From: Doryteuthis pealeii | Taxonomy: Eukaryota; Mollusca; Cephalopoda; Myopsida; Loliginidae | Length of the DNA: 64,000 nucleotides | Reading direction: 5' to 3' | NCBI GenBank assembly: GCA_023376005.1 | Contig: CM042152.1 | Span: forward strand, 70,342,345 to 70,406,344 | Shown here: positions 19,999 through 30,168 of the stretch, piece by piece | Layout of the letters: every line of letters starts with the position of its first letter | Numbering within the stretch: position 1 is the first letter of the stretch | The notes under the pieces: model-generated | The model's database searches: none | What the model saw: only the letters and a program-made list of their open reading frames with translations | What the model was told of the DNA's origin: nothing | Position numbers and translations under genes: made by a program

Positions 19999-20310
19999 AA
20001 AAGAAGGTCCGCAAAATGGATTAAGTTTATTCAAATTATTTATTTATTTCATATTAGCGACATGTGTTTCAGATTAGATAAGAATCACAGAGATAGTTAA
20101 TTAACTATCTCTACAACTCCCACCAGACAAGGAGGAGGAGAAATATGTGTATATATACATAGATATATTTATATACAGACACATAATGTGTTTAATTGAA
20201 GCCTGAAGAAGATATCAGAAGATCTGAAACACGTGTCACTAATATAAAATAAAAAAATATCTTAAAAAACAATAATCCATTTTGCAGACTTCTTTTTTAT
20301 AAAATATTCA
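19955..20310 (+). mobile_element. (TA)n-flanked foldback with hammerhead-like core
   Basis: Ends AAGAAGGTCCGCAAAATGGA and TCCATTTTGCAGACTTCTTT are inverted. GAAACACATGTC GCTAATA lies in one arm and CTGAAGA...GAAACACGTGTC in the other. Confidence 0.55.
20203..20237 (+). ncRNA. hammerhead-like core
   Basis: CUGAAGA, stem II AGAU/AUCU, GAAA, then the self-complementary CACGUG and GUC. The other arm has GUC followed by GCU, which would pair with AGC before CUGAAGA; here the copy reads ACU, so stem I is damaged. Confidence 0.45.
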
Positions 20311-20689
20311 ATTTTCTCCTGTTGGATGCATAACATGAGCAGAGCAGATTTAAAATCTGAAATGAAATATTATGGTACAAATTTACTGTTACTAAAGTTT
20401 TATGTGTATTAGGCAATCCTCAGAGGGTTAAATATCAAAAAGTGGAATTAATTAACCAAAGGAGGTCAGTCTAGATTATCAAAATGAAAGTGCTGATAAC
20501 TTTGGCACACATCTGATTAAATATTTTTTAAAATTAACCTGATAAAAGTAGCGTCCCATTCTACCAACATAAAATAAAAGATTGTACAACACCTTTAATT
20601 GGATTACGGAATATTTTCACATTAACTACTTTTTTTTTTATCTTTCTTAAGTTAAATCTTTATTGTAAACTTATCTATATATTATTCTA

Positions 20690-20815
20690 AATCTTCCATC
20701 CATTATCATCCTGCAACACCCTCTTGTTAAAAATGAGACTGTCCGAATCATCCCAAGATGCAATGCAAAAATGTAAATCCAGATTATCTGGTGTCGCTTA
20801 ATCTAAGATTACTTA
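20690..20815 (+). mobile_element. Helitron family E fragment
   Basis: CATCCTGCAACACCCTCTTG to AGATTATCTGGTGTCGCTTA, as in 15310-15400. Confidence 0.6.
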
Positions 20816-21058
20816 TTTGTCCCATTTAATTTCACCCAATTTTAAAAATGAAATATTCGAAATGGTCTTGCGTTGTTTAAATGACCAATGTAAAATTAAA
20901 ATGAATTGAAAAAGAAAAGAAGTGTTTGTTTTATTTGTAATATTCAAATTTTGAATTATGGATAATATTTTGGTAATTCTAATTAGGTCATCTTGGCCTC
21001 TTGCCCTAATTTATACAACTACATTGATCTTGAAGTTTCTGTAGAATTAAATACTTAC

Positions 21059-21117
21059 AAATTATATATATTCTCAAGGCATGTGTTATTGAACAACACG
21101 GAGTATTCTTTTTTCAT
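21059..21117 (-). CDS. possible first coding exon of the DLEC1-like gene
   Basis: On the minus strand an ATG at 21117 opens a 19-codon frame (begins MKKEYSVLFNNTCLENIYN) and ends two bases into a codon at a good donor (TT then GTAAGT, donor at 21058). The next exon, 19597-19361, starts with one base and then GAG TTT, so the phase fits exactly. Against it, the segment lies in one arm of a 33-nt inverted repeat (see 21069-21245) and I recognise no conserved sequence here. The initiator could instead be the ATG at 19578, leaving this as 5' UTR. Confidence 0.3.
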
Positions 21118-21245
21118 TTTTTGTATAGATATTTTTTCCAGTCTTCTGCTATCCTTTTTGAATCTGGATCAAGTTGATTCATGATATTTTGCATACTAAT
21201 TTCCCGAGCGCTTTCCGTGTGGTTCAATAACACATGCCTTGAGAA
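21069..21245. repeat. 33-nt inverted repeat in the 5' region of the DLEC1-like gene
   Basis: TATTCTCAAGGCATGTGTTA at 21069 recurs in inverse orientation ending about 21245, with one mismatch over about 33 nt and a loop of about 107 nt. Transcribed from the minus strand it would be a long stem. The loop holds a short frame (MQNIMNQLDPDSKRIAEDWK). Confidence 0.75.
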
Positions 21246-21276
21246 TAATTTGCTGCCAAAATACACAAAATTTAAA

Positions 21277-21279
<3 letters not shown>

Positions 21280-21318
<39 letters not shown>

Positions 21319-21468
21319 ATACGTGTATATATATAAACTGACCGAAACACATGTGTAAGTGATATCGATTAATGTGATATCGATTAATGTGATATCGATT
21401 AAATTCATTTTATCCATCTACATTTCTTTTCTTTACTCATTTTTCCTCATACGTGTATATATATATAT

Positions 21469-21509
<41 letters not shown>

Positions 21510-21540
21510 CGTGTGTGTATAGATATATATGCATATATAT
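21280..21540. repeat. (GT)n and (TA)n tracts with GATATCGATTAAT triplication
   Basis: Simple repeats; between them GTGATATCGATTAAT occurs three times in a row at 21359-21401. Confidence 0.9.
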
Positions 21541-22129
21541 TCAGCCCAGAATGTTTTTAATTTGCTCACATAGTTAACCTGATTTCAGAATGGTATGATA
21601 TGTTGAGCTACAACCTCTAAAATTAAAGTTGAAAAATGTCACACACTGACATTCACATTTATTTTTATAGATATCATTTACATTATTTTAATTATTTATA
21701 TAACAGTGGAACAAATGATTAATTAAATCATTTTTTTATTCGTATTTTTATGTTATCTTATATTTTATAAATATTGTCTTGTTTTGCATATAGTTACTGT
21801 ACTGTATTTTTATACTTAAAAGTTTACAATAAGCAATAAAATTGTTCGGCTTTTTTCCATTAAAAACTTTGATATTCTTCTTCAAAGAGAAACAAAAAAA
21901 ACAAAAAACAACATAAAATAGTCGAAGAATTAAAAACTATTAGATATTTAAAAAATAAATAAATAAATAAAGCAGGTGGTTGAAAAAAAAACAATACACC
22001 TTTACAAAACCTTTCTTATTTGGTTTTTAATTTTTAATTCCGAATTCGTATTTAATACTCATATTTATATAAAAAGTTTACCGTTAATTCTATACTATGG
22101 ATAGAATATAATATAATACTTGCCCAGTG

Positions 22130-22310
22130 GGGAAAAAGGCCAAGGTAGATAAAATCTTCTTAAGTAGCCATAATTTAGTATTTGGTTACTAGGCAACAAA
22201 GTTATAATTTTTGTTCCACGATTAGAGATTTCCGGTTCCGGTATAAACTCCGTCAGACTTGTTTCACGTCTTGATTTTCCTTCATTTCCTTCAGCAAAGG
22301 TAAGTCAGTA
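22130..22310. promoter_or_regulatory. possible divergent promoter between the DLEC1-like gene (-) and F-box gene (+)
   Basis: A less AT-biased patch in very AT-rich DNA, with CG dinucleotides and CCGGTTCCGG, at the head of both transcription units. It contains an X-box (22185-22197). On the plus strand an exon-like sequence ends CTTCAGCAAAG followed by GTAAGTCAG (donor at 22303), which could splice to the acceptor at 30897. Start sites are inferred, not visible. Confidence 0.4.
22185..22197. promoter_or_regulatory. RFX X-box
   Basis: Read on the minus strand it is GTTGCC, one spacer base, AGTAAC, which fits the imperfect palindrome GTNRCC N(0-3) RGYAAC bound by RFX factors. X-boxes mark promoters of ciliary genes; here the site lies upstream of a ciliary DLEC1-like gene. 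Confidence 0.55.
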
Positions 22311-22311
22311 A
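22303..22311 (+). other. 5' splice site of a possible 5' UTR exon
   Basis: AAAG then GTAAGTCAG is a near-consensus donor about 110 nt downstream of the X-box. No open frame of note precedes it, so the exon would be non-coding. The link to the F-box gene, 8.6 kb away, is inference. Confidence 0.35.
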
Positions 22312-23560
22312 AAAAAGAAAATAATAATAATAGTAGTAATAATAATAAGCACATTCACATACAAAACTTAACCCGTAAACAAAAATAATGCCTTAGGACA
22401 TAACCTTTTAATATTAAACTTTTTTTTTACGGATTGAAAGTTTTTACGACTTTTGTTTTATTTATTTATTTATTATTGGAGAAGCGTTGTAATTCTTGCA
22501 TGGAATCGAGTACAAAGAAGAAAATAAAGTTTTATTTAAAATTATGCCATATGGCCTTAATTATTAAGCTGGGTTATTCTTATGTATGCATGCATATAAA
22601 TATATATAATATTATGTATATATTATTAATGTGTTAGATACATGCGGGAATCTTTATGAGCGGAATTAGTAAATTATGTCTCTGAATAACAACGAAAATA
22701 ATTATATTCTATAAATATATATGCAGGTGATACCACTAAACAAACTTTTTAAAAGTGCGCATTTTTTATCCATTTAAAATACAAGGACGAAAGGATAACA
22801 AATCTTACCTATTCTTTTTTATTTTCTATTTTTTAAAATGTTTAATTTTACCGCATTTTATCCCAATTTCTTAATCGACTTATTGTTTTGTCTTTATTAA
22901 ATTATTTCAATCTAATTCTATATAATTGTTTTATACTTGAAACATTTTGCTAACATTTTTGTCTTTCAGATTCGTCGAGCAAAAACAAAGAATAATATAT
23001 TTGACGAATTTTTATTTTATTTATTTATTTTTTAAATGCATCAAAATCCTTTTTAGAAGTATAATAATAAATATGATTATTCTTGAATAAATATGCTCGT
23101 AAAAACAGAATTCGACGTAATAAACTTTTCTTTTTCCTTCGAAGAAATACCTACCGCTTAAGTAAAGTTATTTCCCGTTCATAAAATTAAAACAATAAAA
23201 CCTACCGAAGCCAGTATCATTTTTGCAATCTTGAACGGAAGAAGAGAAAAACAAAAGAAATATTTCTAATTAGCGGCATGTTAAAAGAGAAAATAAGCAT
23301 AAATATTCAGTTTATGTGAGTTCGTAAAACTGTCTATAAAGAAAGGAACAACAAAAATATACGCAAATAAATAAAAATGAACAGAATTTTAAGCAAACGT
23401 CCATTTGTCTTTCATTGAGGAAAAACATAGGAAAATTGTGATGATTTATGAAGTCAAACTTATAATTTAAAACTAAAAAAAAAAAAAAAAAAAAAAAAAT
23501 AGTTTTATTCAAACCAGCTAAAAAGTAGTAGAGAATACACGGAATAAAATAACTTTCATT
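22312..23560. other. AT-rich sequence, no recognised feature
   Basis: Runs of A and T, including a 30-base A run near 23475. Short frames have low-complexity compositions. If the proposed transcript is right, this is intron of the F-box gene. Confidence 0.4.
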
Positions 23561-23579
23561 TGTTATTGTGGTTTATCCT

Positions 23580-23735
23580 TCAATGCCTAGTAGTAGGTAT
23601 TTACCCAACCCGTTCTTCAGTAAGGGTAGGATTGACACAAGGTTGTAAGTAGGGGGAATCCAGCGTGGATAGAACTCGCTATTAGAGTAGTGATAGACTA
23701 GCTTGTTAGTCATTACATCCTGATAGGATATCCAT
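23580..23735 (-). repeat. tRNA-like SINE type C
   Basis: Minus strand GGATGTAATGACTAACAAGC head, GCGAGTTCTATCC B box and a tail GTGTCAATCCTACCC. Confidence 0.6.
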
Positions 23736-23955
23736 GACATATCAGTAGTAGTAAGACCTAGTGATTAGTATTAGCCCTTTTAAGTTCTTTACTTTAATGG
23801 ATAAAAAATAAATCTTTGAGAAACAATATGTGAAAACCATTATTAACTATCTTTGGAGATTGAATACATTAAAGTGTGTTAATTTCATTTTACAACTGGA
23901 TTGGACTACAATTTTAAACAGATTTTTTGTTTTATTTATGTGTAGGTTCTATTTA

Positions 23956-23986
<31 letters not shown>

Positions 23987-23988
<2 letters not shown>

Positions 23989-24160
23989 GTAATATATCAA
24001 GAAAAATGAAAAAACACGTTTAAATGGGTTAAGTGGTGAGTTTATTGGCCGACGCTGCAGTGTTTCGATCTATTAGATCGAAACACTACAGCGTCGGCCA
24101 ATAAACTCATCACTTAACCCATTTAAACGTGTTTTTTCATTTTTCTTGATATATTACATA
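23987..24160. mobile_element. palindromic foldback in (TA)n/(CT)n
   Basis: Near-perfect inverted repeat of about 80 bp arms (CACGTTTAAATGGGTTAAGT, CGGCCAATAAACTCA), centred on TCGATCTATTAGATCGA. Each arm carries GAUCGAAAC...GUCGGCC, the second half of a hammerhead. It ends ACATACCGTCGGATTTACTT. Confidence 0.75.
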
Positions 24161-24194
24161 CCGTCGGATTTACTTCCTCTCTTCACACACACAC

Positions 24195-24225
<31 letters not shown>

Positions 24226-24334
24226 CAGCTGATGACGGACAAGGGGTTAAGGAATTGGACTGATGAAAAGTCAGTTGGGCTTTGTTCCTGGCTAGAAGTA
24301 GTTGCTAAGTCTAGCCACACTGAAGAGACGTGAG

Positions 24335-24368
<34 letters not shown>

Positions 24369-24370
24369 GC

Positions 24371-24545
24371 TAAAGAATAGGGAAAAATGTGGATAAAAGA
24401 ACACTCAGACAAGTAGATATAGTAGATATATTTCGCTGTGCCTTGAAGCACGGCAAAATATATCTCCTACATCTACTTGTCTGAGTTTGTTCTTTTGTCC
24501 ACATTTTCCCCTCTATTCTTTACCACATTCTGTCAGATTTTCCTC
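24371..24545. mobile_element. palindromic foldback, second family member
   Basis: Arms TAAAGAATAGGGAAAAATGT and the complement meet at GCCTTGAAGCACGGC. It is followed by ACATTCTGTCAGATTTTCC, the same terminal motif as its neighbours, then (TC)n(TATC)n(TA)n. Confidence 0.7.
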
Positions 24546-24547
24546 CT

Positions 24548-24578
24548 CTCTCTCTCTATCTATCTATCTATCTATCTA

Positions 24579-24622
<44 letters not shown>
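24548..24622. repeat. (TC)n(TATC)n(TA)n microsatellite
   Basis: Compound simple repeat. Confidence 0.95.
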
Positions 24623-24624
<2 letters not shown>

Positions 24625-24739
24625 TTATGGTAGCATGGATATGAAGTCCATGTTGTTTGGTTACTGTCAGTTTCTTGCCTATGTGATTCTCTGGTTTGAG
24701 AATTGCATAGGCGAGACACTGTCTGTAACCAAGTATTGT

Positions 24740-25015
24740 TATGTCCTGGGTATGATGTTAAACTCTATTTAATAGTGAAGTTCCAATTTTGGAGCTCGGG
24801 GGAGTAGGGAGTACCTCTTCATCACCATTACTCCCAGGTCCACTCTGAATCAGAGTGGTAGTGTCTTTTAGAGTTCCATCTATGAGTTAAATAGAAAAAA
24901 AATGAGTAAAAAAAATTTGAATACCCATCAAGTATGAATAGAACAAAATGTCTTCGGCATAAAATAACCCAACAAGGATTGATTTGCTGGAAAATTCAAC
25001 AAACCAAACGCCGTT
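24740..25015 (+). repeat. family R repeat
   Basis: GGTATGATGTTAAACTCTAT to GGATTGATTTGC, matching 44765-45000. Confidence 0.6.
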
Positions 25016-25233
25016 GATTTCATGTTTATAGTACCCTAACTTAGATATAGATGCTCTATATCCACGATATTGAGCAATATTTACTTATAAATATAGCTCA
25101 TTATATTATCTATTAATATGTTGTCATTGTGGAGTCCATATATGCTTCTTTGTTGGTATATCTGGTGAGTCTAGTTGTCAATGTATATATTATATTTGTA
25201 TATATGTTATATATTATATATATATATATATAT

Positions 25234-25560
25234 AATGGTATGAACAAAAAGTGATAAGACAAACAGGAATATTTCTTATGTCATTTATTCTCAACTAGTT
25301 TTGACCTTAGGTCATCGTCAGAAGATTTCTTGTTTGAAGAAATTGTTTTTAAAGAGTTTTTTTTAATTTTTTTAAGGAAGCATTATAAAAGAATTATAGA
25401 AATTGAAATATTTTTTTGAGGGTTTGACATGCAATTATAATCTGGGTAGAGGAGTGTGTTAGTAGTAGCAAGTCCATCTGTTCCATGAAAAATACCTCTT
25501 TGAGGTGGGTTCTTTTTGAATGCTCTTATATATGTGAGGAAGTCTATGACTATAATATAT
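25234..25560 (-). mobile_element. (TA)n-flanked element with hammerhead-like core
   Basis: Begins after (TA)n with ATGGTATGAACAAAAAGTGA; core at 25299-25321; no coding frame. Penelope derivation is inferred from the shared layout. Confidence 0.45.
25299..25321 (-). ncRNA. hammerhead-like core
   Basis: CUGACGA, stem II UGACC/GGUCA (5 bp, loop UAA), then AAAC where GAAAC is expected. Confidence 0.4.
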
Positions 25561-25700
25561 ATTTTTTGGACTTAGTGTTAAGCATGGGTAAAGCGTAAAA
25601 TAAATGAAAAACTCTGTTAGATGTTATGTGTTAAGTTCCATCTTATTTTATTCAATATTTCAAGGGGTGATTCCTCTTTTTCAAGAATCACTAGTTGTGA
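25560..25700 (-). mobile_element. related element with degenerate hammerhead-like core
   Basis: Minus strand CTTGAAAAAGAGG to CCCCTTGAAATATTGAATAA (25658-25685), parallel to 29281-29309 (both followed by AACTTAAC). Confidence 0.35.
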
Positions 25701-26080
25701 GCGGCAGAATTTTGGAATCCAGTGATTTGCAGAACAATAACATTCCAGGGAATGATGATATGATTATTTTTGAATGAATTGTCGTTAATGAGTTTTTGAA
25801 TAAAAGAATACGGTAATGCTAATAAATGTACATAGTTTTTTGTAAATTCTCTTTATTTAGACATTTTGTAATTTTCTATTTCATAATGTTGTTTTTCGAT
25901 ATATGAAGCATAAGATGTCCCCTGAAAATAAATCGTAGTGTTATATTTCAAAGTGATAATTAATATAAGCCCTGTCTTATTTTCAGGGAAACATGGTATT
26001 TTAAACCATAAGTTTCACAAATGTTTGGGTAGCAACACAATTGTACACATGTATGTGTGTAGGAGAGTAAGTTATATATA
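25700..26080. other. no feature recognised
   Basis: AT-rich sequence between two mobile elements; no repeats or frames of interest seen. Confidence 0.4.
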
Positions 26081-26705
26081 CTAGCAAATATATGCACCCT
26101 CCGGGTGCAAGTATTTAAGTTTTAATGTAATAAAATGTTATATTAAATTAGAAAGGCTAATGAAACTAAATAAGAATGCAGATAAAAGATTTTAGACGGG
26201 GGCGGGTATAATAGAAAAATAGAACAACTAAAGGTTACTCTTTCATCTCGTCTTTCATTGCTAAATTTTCCTAATTTAACTATTCAGTTAAAATAGGAAG
26301 TAAAGAATAAAATTACAATTATGCCTTCTTGTCAATTAATTTCTTTTAAGATGTATCCACAAGACTTTTGCTCATATTCATTAAGTTAAAACCAAATAAT
26401 TAGAAATCAATAATACTAAATACATATTTATTAAAATCAAAATTTTAATATCAATATGCAAATTAGCCTTCCCGTTCACACTGTAAACCGCTATTTTGTT
26501 GTATATATAAATACAATTGCATGTTATACATATGTAGATATGACCAATAGTAATAATAATGCAAAACAATTTTATTGATAATTGGGGTTTAGATAAAAAT
26601 AAAATCACGGTGAATGTGACGTAAATAACTAAGGGAATTGTGACTTGAGTAGTAATATAGTTTCGGTTACAGACAGAAAAACACTCAATCTCCATTATAA
26701 TAAGA
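26081..26705 (-). mobile_element. Helitron family B, copy 2 (left arm of palindrome)
   Basis: Minus strand: A then TCTTATTATAATGGAGATTG; 3' hairpin GCACCCGGAGGGTGC, then ATATATTTGCTAG followed by T. A 104-codon frame inside is non-coding. Confidence 0.75.
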
Positions 26706-26720
26706 TATCTTCTTCTTATT

Positions 26721-27572
26721 TCTTATTATAATGGAGATTGTATGTTTGTCTGTAACTGAAACTATATCACTACTAAAGTCACATTTCCCTTAGTTATTTA
26801 TGTCACATTCTCCATGATTTTATTTTTTTTATTTAAACCTCAATTATTAATAAAATTGTTTTACCTTATTAATACTGTTGGCCTTATCTACATGATATTT
26901 ACCATGTACCCACGTTGTATGGGTTAGGCACATGGTCATATTAATGTGGGACCACCCACCAACCGAAGCTCATGAGTTGTGGGTGAAAAATTGCGTTGAT
27001 CTCTTCGGCATTCCACCTCAAGTGGGGCGCCTTAGGCACTGGGTAATAAACCCAGCCCTGCCCCTTTAAATCGAGGGGGCAGGTGTTGCCTGGGGGGATA
27101 GCCCCCTGGGATCAACGCCATTAACTTGTACTAAGATCCACAGCTGAAGCCACTGGACCCCCACAGCATTGGCCGGCGACATACTAATAACATACAATTG
27201 TATTTATATATACAAATAGAGGTTTACAGTGTAAACGGGAAGGCTAATTTGTATATTGATATTAAAAATTTGATTTTAATGAATATGAGCAAAAATCTCA
27301 GGGATAAATCTTAAAAGAAATCTGTTAACAAGAAGAAATAATTTTCATTTTATTCCTCACTTCCGAATTTAGCTAAATAGTTAAATTAGGAAAACTTAGC
27401 AATGAGTGATGGAAGAGTAAGTTTCAGTTCTATTTTTTGATTATATCCACCTCTGTTTCAAATCTTTTTATCTGTATTCTTATTTAGTTTCATTAGCCTT
27501 TCTAATTTAATATAAGATTTTATTACATTAAAAATTAAATACTTGCACCTGGATGGTGCATATGTTTGCTAG
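26721..27572 (+). mobile_element. Helitron family B, copy 3 (right arm of palindrome)
   Basis: TCTTATTATAATGGAGATTG at the 5' end; GCACCTGGATGGTGC hairpin then ATATGTTTGCTAG followed by T. Inverted relative to 26081-26705 with 15 bp between the two 5' ends. Carries the 285-bp insert 26894-27178. Confidence 0.75.
26894..27178 (+). repeat. 285-bp dispersed repeat (family G), inserted in a Helitron
   Basis: The empty site is visible in the sister Helitron (CTACATACTAATAAC). ACAT is duplicated on both sides. GC-richer, with GGGGGCAGGTGTTGCCTGGG and GAAGCCACTGGACCC. No tRNA-like boxes are obvious. Confidence 0.75.
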
Positions 27573-27579
27573 TTATATA

Positions 27580-28020
27580 TAAAATCTCTTAATCATAATA
27601 ATCTTCTCTCAGTAGAACAACATTTCTACTTAACAGATTATGACTTTAACATAAAATAGAAAAGAAACTCCTAAAGATAGATACAATGTCTAGAAACCCA
27701 ACACAAAAAAAAAATCTCAACAACAAATTACCCCCCCCCCAAACGTTTATATTCTCATTAATTTTCACATTAAAAATACATCAACTTTTATAAACTGATT
27801 TTCCTACTAAACAACATTAATATTCTTAAAAAACCAACAAATCAAAATAGTTGATTCGTGAAGATAACGTTCAACCCTTAGAAACATGTGAATATCAATC
27901 CCCTGGCATTCATAAGTGTATCAGTCTTGATATGTTGATGATGTTAGAGTTAGGCTAACACTGAAATCAGTCAAGATTAACAAGTTTAGAATTTTATCTT
28001 TTAAATCTATGTTTATGTCT
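27580..28020. other. no feature recognised
   Basis: AT-rich; A- and C-runs near 27700-27745 only. Confidence 0.4.
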
Positions 28021-28027
28021 GTTTATT

Positions 28028-28032
<5 letters not shown>

Positions 28033-28115
<83 letters not shown>
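28033..28115. repeat. (CA)n(TA)n microsatellite
   Basis: Long alternating dinucleotide tract. Confidence 0.95.
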
Positions 28116-28117
<2 letters not shown>

Positions 28118-28300
28118 TTAGGAGGTTGATTTAGAAGGCCATCACAATGCAGTTTGGAATAAATAAAAAATAATAATACGGTAACAATGGTGGTGTTGTT
28201 GACCTGTATTTTTTTAATTATTTCTTGAATTTTCGAGGTAATACCTCTTTATCAAAAGAATTGAACTGAAGCAGTACAGCTATGGCATTTCTTCCTAAAT
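28116..28300 (-). mobile_element. element after (TA)n with hammerhead-like core
   Basis: Minus strand core at 28231-28255, then CAAGAAATAATTAAAAAAAT and CAGGTCAACAACACC. Confidence 0.45.
28231..28255 (-). ncRNA. hammerhead-like core
   Basis: UUGAUAA, stem II GAGGU/ACCUC (perfect, loop AUU), GAAA. The first box deviates from CUGANGA at two positions. Confidence 0.4.
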
Positions 28301-28764
28301 GAATTTTTTTTTTTTTTGAAAATGACGTTATTTTTTAAATAACTGTATTCCCGTGTGAGCGTGAATGCGTTTATTTTTATTTTATTTTTTTTGTACGTGT
28401 GCGTATGTTGTAATGCGCGTGACATTGAAATGCGTGTTGGCTGTGACGTTAAGACTGTATCCTAGCGCGGGATTTTGTACGTGGGTATGTGCGAATGAAA
28501 AAGTGTATTTGTTTTTGTGACGTTTCCTGTTGGATTTACATCAATTTAATCATTTAATATATTAATATTATTATTATTATTAATATTATCATATTATTTG
28601 CTTATTTACTTATTTATATCTAATTCAATTATCTTTTATATTTTATAATATTTTAAATATATATAATATAATATAATATATATATATATATATATATAAT
28701 TTAATTTATTTATTTTTTTTTCCTAACAACTAGTGTGTTTGTATGTGTGGGCGAGATTATGAAA

Positions 28765-28811
<47 letters not shown>

Positions 28812-28820
28812 ATATACAAT
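28300..28820. other. GT-rich then AT-rich low-complexity sequence
   Basis: 28330-28520 has many G(T)GCG words; 28540-28720 is ATT/TA rich; (TA)n at 28770-28806. Nothing coding. Confidence 0.5.
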
Positions 28821-29029
28821 ATACCAAGTGTGTTGGTAAATCCTCGTGGTGAGAAAAAACCCAGCAAATAGTTTGATTGTAAAAATATACTACCAAACAT
28901 CAACTGGGGAGAAAAAAATTTTTGAAAAAAGAAAATACCAAGATAGTCGTACCAACAAAAAGTAATCTATTGGTACAGTATTTGGCCAAAAGAAAAAACA
29001 ATTTATATGTATATAAGATATATATATAT

Positions 29030-29190
29030 ATTCATATAACCGCTAGGAGAATAAGCTAATAAGTAAAAAGTGCTCAATACCTAAGTAGAGCAAATAATAA
29101 AGATAAATCTAACGAGTCAGATGAACCTACTATTAGTTTCGCTTAATGCTCTTCAGGGCTAAGATCTGACTATGAGTCATATATAGATAT
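29030..29190 (-). mobile_element. element with hammerhead-like core
   Basis: Minus strand: CTTAGCCCTGAAGAGCATTA then AGCGAAACTAATAGTAGG (29137-29156 core, stem II GC/GC only). (TA)-rich DNA on both sides. Confidence 0.4.
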
Positions 29191-29280
29191 ATCTGTTTAT
29201 AATATATATTGTTTGGGATTTAGTATGAAATATAAAAAACTCAGTTTTTTAATGTTAAGTTTTGTTTTATTTCGTTGAAT

Positions 29281-29309
29281 TTTCAGGACCACTTGCGCCT
29301 CTTCATCGG
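29281..29309 (-). ncRNA. hammerhead-like core, degenerate
   Basis: CCGAUGA, stem II AGG/CCU with a long loop, GAAA. The first box has C for U. Confidence 0.35.
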
Positions 29310-29479
29310 AACGTAGACTGACCGGTTTGTTTGACCTGGTGTCTTTTATATGCTCGTTTTGTTGGTGTTGATGATACTGATAGTATCATCTGTTGTGACC
29401 TCGTTGAGTAGTGTGTGGGCGGTCGCTGTTAGTGACCTCCTTTCCTCTTTGCTGCCGCTACTCATGTGTTTATATAATG

Positions 29480-29815
29480 ATTAACACTTCTTCACAGAAG
29501 GCCATTTCTACAAGTAGTTCTGTTGTGAGCATGCTGATGGCTCAGAAGTCCAGCTTTGCTCTTAGACGTCCTGCTGCATAAATGACACATTAGACCTCCG
29601 GTTTCCACTAGTGCACACACGTTTTTCACATGAGTTGCTGTCACCTTGGGACTGTACATGGCTGAGAAGACTAGCTGCCCTCTATAGACAAGCCCTACCA
29701 CACATATGGTCAGGCTTAAATGTAGGAAATGTGTCCAGGAAGTCCAACATGTGCCGCTTCAGGATGGAGTGCTCAAATCATAGTGTTTTGTTTTCCCCCT
29801 GCTGCAGAGAATAGC
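29480..29815 (-). mobile_element. LINE C-terminal zinc-finger remnant
   Basis: Minus strand frame: LMCHLCSRTSKSKAGLLSHQ then HAHNR, a CxxC...HxxxH finger as found at the C-terminus of some non-LTR ORF2 proteins (also 46150, 49950 and 61890 here). Truncated at both ends. Confidence 0.65.
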
Positions 29816-29891
29816 TGCCAAAATAATAAACAAGATTTGCAAACTATGCACTAAATATTGCTTTTAGATTTGACATATATATATATATATA

Positions 29892-30141
29892 GGGCCGGGT
29901 TAGCTCAGTCGGTAGAGCGTTCGGCTAAAAACCACAAGGTTCCTAGTTCAATACCAGTCCTCGCCAACTCGGCGTATGAGTAGCATAGGGATTTGTGCAG
30001 TAAAGTAAGGAGCTGATGGTAGGTGTGGCGCACCACCTCAGATGCTAAAACAATCTCCTTGGTCTAGCGCTATTGAAAAGGGGATAGACTCCCTCGCTGA
30101 CTGGCTGATACCGACTTTAGGTCGCCCCGTCGACTTTACTT
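29892..30141 (+). repeat. tRNA-Lys-like SINE type A, full-length
   Basis: GGGCCGGGTTAGCTCAGTCG, GTAGAGCGTTCGGC, B box GTTCAATACC, then body GAGCTGATGGTAGGTGTGG and tail GCCCCGTCGACTTTACTTA. Best preserved copy of this family. Confidence 0.88.
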
Positions 30142-30168
30142 ATATATATATATATATATATATATATA

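Noticed and set aside
29892..29965. Possible tRNA-Lys gene
   Set aside because: The acceptor and anticodon arms do not pair properly and a SINE body follows; other copies (9.4, 39.4, 46.8, 50.9, 56.4 kb) show the same structure.
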